NCBI RefSeq assembly: GCF_044005705.1
Contig: NZ_JBIPKE010000014.1
Span: 62,001-126,000, forward strand
Source: Marinoscillum luteum
GTDB lineage: Bacteria; Bacteroidota; Bacteroidia; Cytophagales; Cyclobacteriaceae
Direction of reading: 5' to 3'
Length of the DNA: 64,000 bases
Positions within the stretch are counted from its first letter, which is position 1; each line of letters begins with the position of its first letter. Below the pieces are notes generated by a model that saw nothing but the letters and a program-made list of their open reading frames with translations, did no database searches and was not told where the DNA came from. Positions 1 to 8,600 of the stretch are shown here, piece after piece. A program made the position numbers and the translations under genes.

Positions 1-242
1 AGGTAAGGTTGACCACCTGAAACCTTAGGATAGGTATTGATGAGCTCATCCAGCTTACCATCTAGCAGCTGCCTGGTCGCTCCCAGCTTCTTCAGCAAAA
101 ATGAGATCAGGTTTTCATCAGACACCAGAATCGCCTTCATGAGGTGACCTGTTTCGATGACTTGCTGACCACTCCCGCTGGCTATTTCCGTAGCCTTTTG
201 TAGGGCCTCCTGTGATTTTATTGTATAGTTATTGAAGTTCAT
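1..242 (-). CDS. clpB: ClpB disaggregase, N-terminal fragment (runs off window)
   Basis: Reading the minus strand from the ATG at 242-240 gives about 80 residues beginning MNFNNYTIKSQEALQKA, followed by a segment with TGHLMKAIL and a Leu-rich helix (FLLKKLGA). This is the substrate-gating Clp N-domain typical of the ClpB/Hsp104 disaggregase: family members start with a helix containing (T/S)xxxQEALxxA and then (D/T)xxHLLxAL. ClpB is an AAA+ hexamer that works with DnaK/DnaJ to dissolve protein aggregates in the cytoplasm. The rest, including both ATPase domains, lies left of the window, so the assignment to ClpB over ClpA/ClpC rests on the N-domain alone. The gene diverges from the esterase gene at 498. 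Confidence 0.8.
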   Translation of the reverse strand, partial: MNFNNYTIKSQEALQKATEIASGSGQQVIETGHLMKAILVSDENLISFLLKKLGATRQLLDGKLDELINTYPKVSGGQPY

Positions 243-497
243 CTTCGTATGATTAATACATTTAATTACTGTCTTGTATCTGCTGATTCACAAATGCTAT
301 TCCAATGAGCAAATTGGACTATTTCAAGACAAAATGACAGGTAAACACTCCTCTTTCAGCAAAAAGAAGCCAAGAAGGCAGCATAATCCAAGATCAGAAT
401 GAATTTTCGGGTCAGCCACATGATTAATTATTCACAATAGATTTTTTTCCTGTATTTTTCAAAATCAACCAGTTTTCAGTTCACAGATCCAATAATC
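243..497. promoter_or_regulatory. Divergent intergenic region between clpB and the esterase gene
   Basis: This 255-base AT-rich gap must hold the promoters of both clpB (minus) and the gene at 498 (plus). I saw no exact TAnnTTTG element on either strand. The closest on the minus side is a TAGCATTTG-like stretch near 292-300, one base too long between TA and TTTG. No inverted repeat of the CIRCE type was found. No gene is apparent in it. Confidence 0.3.
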
Positions 498-1403
498 ATG
501 AAGAATCTATACATCGTGTTGGCCATAGCTCTGCTAGCCAGCTGCCAGCCCAAATCAACTACGCCGGATCAGCTCCTGCGGGTACCTTATCAGAGCACCG
601 CCATGAAGGTGGAACGTGATTTCTTCGTGTACCTGCCTGCAGGCTACGAAGAGTCCGAAAAAGATTTCCCGGTATTGCTTTTCCTACATGGAAACGGAGA
701 ACGGGGTGACGGGAAAGCCGAGCTGGACTACGTGAAAGCTCACGGCCCCCTTTATGAAGTTTGGGCTCAGAAAAAAGAGCTACCCTTCATTTTAATTGTT
801 CCACAGCTCCCCATGTATGGGATGGATAGCCTGGCAGACTATATTAGAAATCGCACACCCGATCAAATACCTCAGCGACTGGAAACAGGCGTGCCTCCTC
901 GTCCAGGAAAGTTTCCCACACCTGAAATCATGAGTGGCGATCCTCAGGACACCTCTTTCAATGTTGGAGTGGAAGGCCTTCCAGTAGGGTGGCCAATGGT
1001 GGAAGATGACCTCCTCTGGATGATTGATCATGTGCTGACCAACTATAAAGCCGATGCTTCCAGGCTGTACCTCTCAGGGCTCAGCTATGGTGGATTTGGT
1101 AGCTGGTATATGGCCAGCAAGCACCCCGATCTTTTTGCAGCAGTTGCGCCTGTAGTAGGCTGGGGACACCCCGGCCTCATGGAACCCATCGGCGAAAATC
1201 AAATTCCCGTATGGGCATTTGCAGGAGGTAGAGATCCGGTGGTCAGGGCTAAATATTTCTATGCGGGCATCAACAAACTGGAGGAATTAGGCCTAAAAGA
1301 GCTAAGATTTACGGTACATGAGGACATGGGCCATGATGCCTGGACCCGCATCTATGCCGGGGATGACTTATACAATTGGTTCCTGGAATTCGAAAAGGAA
1401 TAA
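498..1403 (+). CDS. Alpha/beta-hydrolase (esterase/dienelactone-hydrolase-like) lipoprotein
   Basis: A 301-residue exported hydrolase. The N-terminus MKNLYIVLAIALLASC is a lipoprotein signal with lipobox LASC, so the mature protein should be lipid-anchored in the envelope. The body shows FLHGNGERG (oxyanion-hole region), the nucleophile elbow GLSYGG with Ser196, an Asp in GGRDP (Asp246) and a His in MGHDAW (His279). These form the order Ser-Asp-His expected for the alpha/beta-hydrolase fold. Bacteroidota proteins of this kind are usually called prolyl-oligopeptidase-like, phospholipase/carboxylesterase or feruloyl-esterase-like; the substrate cannot be read from the sequence. It lies 18 bases upstream of the TRAP binding protein on the same strand, so the two may be co-transcribed. 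A polysaccharide- or ester-cleaving role is inference. Confidence 0.75.
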   Translation: MKNLYIVLAIALLASCQPKSTTPDQLLRVPYQSTAMKVERDFFVYLPAGYEESEKDFPVLLFLHGNGERGDGKAELDYVKAHGPLYEVWAQKKELPFILIVPQLPMYGMDSLADYIRNRTPDQIPQRLETGVPPRPGKFPTPEIMSGDPQDTSFNVGVEGLPVGWPMVEDDLLWMIDHVLTNYKADASRLYLSGLSYGGFGSWYMASKHPDLFAAVAPVVGWGHPGLMEPIGENQIPVWAFAGGRDPVVRAKYFYAGINKLEELGLKELRFTVHEDMGHDAWTRIYAGDDLYNWFLEFEKE

Positions 1404-1421
1404 GATAACCTTCACCACAAT

Positions 1422-2546
1422 ATGACATCCAAAAAAGGAAATAAGGACCGCCGTGACTTTGTGAAAAAAATAGGTGGGTCCATGGCAATGGTGGGCACAA
1501 TGGGACTGGCAGCCTGCACGCCTGAAGAAAAGAAATCCATCAACATCAATTTCAACAATACCTACAGGTGGAAAATGACCACTACCTGGCCCCCTAACTT
1601 TCCCGTGGTGGGTGAGGGCTGCAAAATGATGGCCCAATGGGTGAGGAAGATGTCTGGTGGTCGGATGGAAATCACTGTCTATGGAGGTGGAGAACTCATA
1701 CCGGCTCTGGAGGGCTTTGATGCAGTGAGCAATGGAGCCGTGGAGATGAACCATGGAGCGGCATATTACTGGGCGGGTAAACTTCCGGCAGCACCTTTTT
1801 TTACCTGCGTGCCTTTTGGGATGAATGCTCAGCAAATGGGCTCGTGGATCATTTCGGGAGGCGGCCAGAAACTTTGGGATGAGCTGTACGCGCCTTTTGA
1901 TCTGAAACCTTTTATCTGTGGCAACACCGGAGTGCAAATGGGGGGTTGGTTCAATAAAGAAGTGAATTCTCTGGAAAGCCTTAAGGGATTGAAAATGCGC
2001 ATGCCTGGACTGGGCGGAAAAGTATTTGCCAAAGCAGGGGGGACACCGATGCTCGTATCTGGTGGCGAGATTTATACCAATCTGGAACGCGGTGTGATTG
2101 ATGCCACTGAGTGGATTGGCCCGTATCACGACTATAAAATGGGGCTCCATCAGGTAGCCAAATACTACTATTATCCAGGCTGGCATGAGCCGGGGCCGGT
2201 ATTGGAGATGATCGTGAACAATACAAAATATCAGGCCTTGCCGGAAGACCTTCAGGAAATCATCATAACGGCATGCTATAGACTGAACCGCTGGATGATG
2301 TCAGAATTTGATGCCAAAAACGGGGAGTATCTCCTGAAAATACTGGAAGAAAAGAAGGTGGATGTGAGGCCTTTTCCTGACGAGGTGATGCAAGGCCTGA
2401 AGGAAGCCACCAAAGAAGTGCTGGAAGAACTTACCGCTTCTGACCCCATGTCCAAAAAAGTCTACGAGCACTATTCCGCTTTCAGAAAGCAGATCAAGCC
2501 GTGGATGGACATTAGTGAGAAAGTGTTCTACGATCAGATCGGATAA
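1422..2546 (+). CDS. TRAP transporter substrate-binding protein, DctP family (2-keto-acid type)
   Basis: A 374-residue solute-binding protein. It starts with a twin-arginine pair (DRRDFVKK, Arg10-Arg11), a hydrophobic segment and lipobox GLAAC (Cys32), which suggests Tat export followed by lipidation. The body has hallmarks of DctP/TakP proteins: RWKMTTTWPP, the central GLKMRMPGLGG and the ligand-cleft motif GVIDATEWIGPYHDY, which in the family contributes carboxylate binding. TRAP systems use a membrane ion gradient, with a DctQ-DctM pair in the inner membrane, to import acids such as 2-keto acids or uronates. The only such pair in the window is at 13830-15627, more than 11 kb away with unrelated genes between. 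Family assignment is firm; ligand and pairing with that permease are inference. Confidence 0.85.
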   Translation: MTSKKGNKDRRDFVKKIGGSMAMVGTMGLAACTPEEKKSININFNNTYRWKMTTTWPPNFPVVGEGCKMMAQWVRKMSGGRMEITVYGGGELIPALEGFDAVSNGAVEMNHGAAYYWAGKLPAAPFFTCVPFGMNAQQMGSWIISGGGQKLWDELYAPFDLKPFICGNTGVQMGGWFNKEVNSLESLKGLKMRMPGLGGKVFAKAGGTPMLVSGGEIYTNLERGVIDATEWIGPYHDYKMGLHQVAKYYYYPGWHEPGPVLEMIVNNTKYQALPEDLQEIIITACYRLNRWMMSEFDAKNGEYLLKILEEKKVDVRPFPDEVMQGLKEATKEVLEELTASDPMSKKVYEHYSAFRKQIKPWMDISEKVFYDQIG

Positions 2547-2566
2547 TCCCTAAGCGAATAAAAAAA

Positions 2567-2587
2567 GGCGGCTCCCTGGGAGCCGCC
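2567..2587 (-). terminator. Rho-independent terminator of the giant LRR/MBG gene
   Basis: GGCGGCTCCC and GGGAGCCGCC form a perfect inverted repeat. On the minus strand it is followed directly by seven T residues (the A-run at 2560-2566). It sits 30 bases past the stop codon of the minus-strand gene ending at 2618. On the plus side it is not followed by a T-run, so it mainly serves the minus strand, though it may also slow read-through from the TRAP gene. Confidence 0.85.
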
Positions 2588-2617
2588 AATAAAGCCAACC
2601 AAGTGGTCAGCGCTGCC

Positions 2618-5600
2618 CTAGTCAATGACTATTCGCCTTAGTACCTTTCTGTTGAGGGTTTGTATGGCCAGCATATAGACCCCTCCCGGAAGATGAGAAA
2701 CCTCTACTGTGTCCTTTGATATCTCCTGGTGTACCATGCGACCATCCAAAGCCATGATGGTAATATTTACTTCCTGATCCAGTCCCTTGATGAACAGACG
2801 CTCTGATACCGGATTTGGATAGACCTCAACCTGCACATCATTGAGAGCAGACAATGGCCGGCTGATTGTGAATACTCCCTCAGCGTTTCCTTTGTAATTG
2901 GCTTCATCAATCACCACTTTGAAATCATAGGCTCCAGCCTCCGAAGGCTCACTACCTGCGGCAAACTCGATGATGTAATTCAGACCCTCCGGGGTAGTGG
3001 TGACCACAGGACTCTGCGGACTGCCGTTATAGCCTACCTCCAGCTCACTCAGTGTAATCAAGGCTTCTGCTTTGCCGACGGTCAATACGGCATGTTCATA
3101 GGATATCTCATAGTCTGATGAAGCTGCGCCATCCACCTTGATGGTATATGCTCCAGCATCAGAAGAGCTTGTCGCAATAGTGGTCAACACCGGGCTGATT
3201 TCCAGGTCGGACTCATCATCGCCATGCACAAATCCGGTGATGGTATAGGTGAGTGGAGGGATAGGATCTCCGTAGGTGATGGATTGGTTATGAGCACTGA
3301 TTTGAAGGTTTGCCTTACCAATCGTCAGATTTCCAGCCTCATACTCAAATGTATAATTACCAGAAAGTGCTCCGGATCCGGTAATTTCATAAGTCCCTGC
3401 ACCGCTGGTTTCCTGTGCCGTAGTGGCCATCACCGGAAGTACATCAAGCACCGTGGCATCTTCGCCGTGTACAAACCCGGAAATGGTATAGGTCAGTTCG
3501 GGAATGGCTTCTCCATAAATAAGAGATTGATCATCAGCACTGATTTGAAGGTTTGCTTTACCGATGGTCAGATTTCCAGACTCATACTCAAATGTATAAT
3601 TCCCCGAAAGCGCTCCGGAACCGGTAATTTCATAAGTCCCTGCTCCGCTAGTCTCCTCTGCGGTGGTGGCCATCACCGGAAGTACATCAAGCACCGTAGC
3701 ATCTTCGCTGTGCACAAACCCCGAAATGGTATAGGTCAGCTCAGGAATGGCTTCTCCATAGATAAGAGATTGATCATCGGCACTGATGGTGAGCTGTGCT
3801 GGATTCACTTCAAGTATTCCGGCTTCATACACAAACACATAGTTCGCGGCAGCACCATTGGCCACTGTGATGAGGTATTCTCCAACCGGGCTCATCGCCG
3901 TAGCCTCCGTTGTGATTTCCGGCACGGAAGCCAATGCAGTCACATCCTCGTCATACACAAACCCGGCAATTTCATAACTCAACTCCGGTAGACTCTCTCC
4001 ATATGTCATGGTTTCACTCTCCGCGGTAACGGTCAGTGTCGCCTGTGTAATGTCAAAGGTGCGTGACACTGTACTGGCGGCATGGTAAATATCATCCGCG
4101 TCTACAGTGGCCTCGATGACCACAGATCCTGCTCCGGTTATCGTCAACAGGTTTCCATTCTTAACCACCGGACCGCTGACCAGGGTAAACTCCACGTCAT
4201 TGCCTGACGTACTGGTAGAAGAAAGAACAATAGGTTCCGCTCCATAGACTACATCGGGTAAGGCCGCGAAGGAAATGACCTGATCCAGTTTTTCAATAGT
4301 CAAAATACCGCTGACAAATTCAAATGCATAGTTGGTAGCCTCAGCGCCTGATACCAGTATGTCATAATCACCCACCGGCGAAGTACTGGTGGCCGCGGTA
4401 TTAATAATCACCTGACTGGTGAAAACACTTTCATCCTGATTGTTGGCAAACCCCGTGATTTCGTAGGTGAGCTCAGGTAGATCTTCGCCATAAAGGATAG
4501 ACTGATCATCAGCAGTCACTGTCAAAAGCGCTTTCTGAATGGTCAGTACAGCCTGCTCATAAGTGAAATTGTAATTATCTGATGCCGCTCCGCTCACATT
4601 GATGGTATAGGTGCCAACTGCCGAAGCAGAACTGGCTCCTGTGGTCAAAATGGGTAGTGTAGTCAAGTCTGTTTCATCTTCACCAGTAATGAATCCGGCG
4701 ATCTCATAGGCAAGGTTACCTACTGTTTCACCATACTTCATTTCATGATCCAAAGCAGAGACTATGAGGTCTGCTTTACCAATGGTGAGCACAGCCTCTT
4801 CCAATAGGAACGTATAATTGTCGGCTGTGCCTTCAGACAGCTCTATAGCATAATTACCGGCACCGGATTCGGCGGTAGCGGGGGTACTGATTTCTGGGTT
4901 GTCATCGAGTGCTGTCTCATCCTCTCCATTGACAAACCCCGAAATGGTATAGGTCAGAGAGGGAATGGCTTCTCCATAGGTGATTTCAGCGTCTGCTGCA
5001 GTCACCGTGAGTACGGCAGGGCTTATTTCAAAACTCCTCTGAACAGAAACTGCTGCTGCATATTCACTGTCGCCGGCTTGATCGGCCTGAAGGGTAACCA
5101 AACCTGTTCCAAGGATGCTTATTTCATTTTCCGAGAGAGAAATCAGGTCTTCACCCGTAACAAAGCTCAGATCCACAGGAAGTCCGGAGGAAGCAAACAC
5201 GGAGATATCAAAAGCTTCATCGCCGTAGATTTTATCGGGTATGCTTTCAAAGGTGATAGACTGGAGAGATTTCACGGTGACCGAAACGGTATAAGATTTG
5301 GTGAAAAATCCGCTTTCAGAGGTGACCGTATAAACCACAGGATCAGTGAAGTTTTGCGAACCAAGAGGTGAAACGGTAGCTCCTTGTGGCACTTCGATGG
5401 TGGGCTCCAGGCTGGTGACATCCGTGCCATCTTCCACAGAAATCATGATCGTTTCACTCTCACCATCAATCACCTCATCTCCCTCCTGAAAAGGCAGGTC
5501 AAAGGATAAAATCTCAGCCTCAAAATTCTCACAGGCTACGGTAGTGAAAGTTAGCTGTTCATCGTAAAAATAATTCGCCTCGGCATATGCCACATCATCC

Positions 5601-8600
5601 ACTAGTGCACAATACAGATCAGGGTTGTCCTCCAGTGCTACCTCATAGACACTTCCCAGGGTTGCTTTTTTGAGTGGGTTTTCATTCAGGTTTACAACAG
5701 CGTTAACACCAGTGATCTCTGACAGATCGATCGAATCCAAGTCATTCAAAGAGAGGTCCAAAAAGAAATCAGACCCAGTCACACCAGTGAAGTCCACAGA
5801 CTTTAACTTGTTTCCCCTGAGGTAAACGTTAAGACTTGAATTGGTCATCCCACTCAGGTCAATGGATTCCAGTAGGTGATAATCCAGCGTGACATCTGAT
5901 AATTCCCCTCCTTTGGGAAGTAACACTTGTGTGAGCGATCCATAATCTTCAGGAGTAGGATCTCCTCCCTCCAAACCGTTGGCTGATGCATAGAGTAAAT
6001 ACAGCAGCTCATTTTGAGACACATCCAGGGAGGTCAGTTTCTTGGCTCCCTCCAGCCTAAGGTCTTCGAGCAGGGACAGGTGGGAAACTTCCAGCGTAGT
6101 GATCTCTGCACCTGAAAGATCAACCTCTACCAACAGTTCATTCGCCGACAAATCAATACTCGCCAGGGGATTGCCATACAGATACAGGTAAGCCAGGTTG
6201 GTATTGGCACTAAGATCAATTCCTGTCAAGCTATTGTCACTGAGGTTCAGGTTTTCCAGGTTTACACTGGATGAAAGATCGATAGAAGCGATCCCGCAAT
6301 TTCTCAGATACAGTCTGTTCAACTCGGGATAAGTGGTCAAATCCACCCCACCCAACTCAATATTACTTAGGGAAAGCACCTCCAGGTTTACATTCTGACT
6401 GAAGTCAACAGACTGAACATTATGCGACCCATAGATATTGATCTCTGTGAGTGCCTGGTGTGGAGAGAAATCAAAGTTTTCTATCAGGCTACCGGAGTAG
6501 CGGATTCCGGAGATGTTGGTAAAGGCCTCCAGCCCGGTGATGTCCTCGGTATTGGAATGAATTGTCACTAAACCAGTGTATGCATCCGCTTCAGCATAAG
6601 TAATATCTCCACTGCTGTTCACATCTGCGGCATAAAGGCTAGTATGCATATAATAGTCCGGGATGTAAACCACGTCATTGGGATCACAATACCTGGCAAA
6701 CCCAACTCCCTCATCCACATTGGTCCAGTTGGCTTCCGCATATGCCGGATCATCCACTTTGATACAGGTGAGATCAGGATTGCCTGTGGCGTTGAATACT
6801 GTGAAATTCTCATTGTTTTGGTTGGCCACATCCAATGCAGTCAGACTGTTATTCGCTGCGCTGAACGAGATTAAGGCCCTATTTCTGCGCACATCGATGG
6901 CTGTCAAAAGATTATTATCCGCCACCAGCCCAATGGCATTGATGAAGTACTGAATCCCTTCCAGGCTGGCAATTTCTTCTCCACTCACATCTATTGTCCC
7001 CTCAAAAGCTTCGGCCTCACTCATTCTGACTTCTCCATCTCCATTGTCCTCTATCATGGACAAAAGAGCACTCTTGAAATTGGCATCTGGAATGACCACC
7101 AGAGGATCATCACAATTAGTGTCAAAGAAGACTTCTTCGTCTACCATGTCAGAGAAGTTGTCATAGAAATAATCTACATCATCCACATTGATACAGGTGA
7201 GGTTTTGGTCTATATATCCGATGTTACGGGCTTCGAAGACAGTGATTTTATCATTGTGCCCATTCCTGATATCCAGGAATGTCATACGCGCGTTATCCAG
7301 GTCAATATGTGTGAGGTTGGGGTTCATACTTAGGTCTAGTGAAGAGAGGTATCCACTGGCAGCATAGATCTTGATCAGCTTGTGGTTGGCGGTGAGATCC
7401 ACAGTAAATAGTGGATAAGTGGAGTTGATATCTAGCTCTGTGATATTCTGAAACGCCTCAATGCCGCCAATGCTGCTATGGCTATAGCCATCAGTGAGCT
7501 TTCCGGTCACCGCCTCAGCTTCACTCAGCTGTATCTCATCGTCATCATTGAGATCGTATCCCTTGAAAATCGCATGATTTTTAAAAGTTTCATCCTCAAA
7601 ATTCACTGCACAATCGGTACTGAAGCCCACCCCTTCCGGGATGCCAACCCAGTTGTTTTCAGCATAGGTGGGATCATCCACATTGATACACAGCAGGTCA
7701 GGATTTCCTGCCAGACTCAGTGTAGTAAAATTTTCATTGTTGCCATTGTTTAGCTTAAGGATAGTTAATCCCACATTTTGCGCACTGAGCGACTCAAGGG
7801 AGCTGTTTTCAGAAAGGTCGAGCCTCAGAAAATCGTTATCATCCAGTATCAACGCATCAATGCTACTAAATGCCTCCAGTCCGGCAGCATTACGGATCCC
7901 CAGGCTTGACAAATCCAAGGCCCCTGTGAATACCGCAGCTTCACTGGTTTCGATGATCTGATTCGCATTGAGGTCAATAGCTGGCTCATAGGCTAGTAAT
8001 GCCTCCAGTAACTTTGGATCTACTACATTAATGGAAGGGTCATCGCAGTTATGGTCATAGCCAACTCCAGCGGGAACATTGATGTAAGTAGCTCCAAAAT
8101 CAACATCATACACCGATATACAGGTCAAATCGTCATTTCCTGTGGCATTCAGATAATTGACATTTTTTCCTACATTGATATTCAAAGAGGTAAGTTCATT
8201 ATTCCTGCAGTCCAGATAGTTCAGAGCATTCCCATTGCTAAAATCGAGCGAACTCAACGAATTATTTGGCAACTGAACAGTCTGGAGAGCCGGAGAATTA
8301 CTCAAATCGAGGGTAGTTAATAAGTTATCACCCAAATTAAGTTGGCTCAACAGTGGCAGTCCGCTGGGATCGAAGGTAGTCAGTTGATTGTTAAAGGCAC
8401 TTAGGCTAAATATGTCAGGATTGGCAGACAGATCCAGTTCTGTGAGCAGATTATTATTACAGTTGAGACTCCTCAAATTGGGCAACATGCTCACGTCCAA
8501 TGAAGTGAACTCACCGCCATCACATCCCAACGTAATCAATGAGGTATGAGGCGTAAAATCGAAAGTTCCTGTCAGTGGGTTTCTTCCATAATCCAATACC

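Noticed and set aside
1368..2186. A 272-codon minus-strand ORF opposite the TRAP binding protein
   Set aside because: The plus frame has clear DctP motifs and a Tat signal; the minus frame is His/Arg-rich and lacks any domain.
3224..3991. A 255-codon plus-strand ORF inside the giant LRR/MBG gene
   Set aside because: It is an antisense shadow of the MBG repeats; its periodic sequence merely mirrors the repeat DNA, and it has no signal or domain.
3000..5000. CRISPR-like periodic repeat
   Set aside because: The period of about 243 bases is in frame and codes for MBG domains; there are no short repeats with unique spacers.
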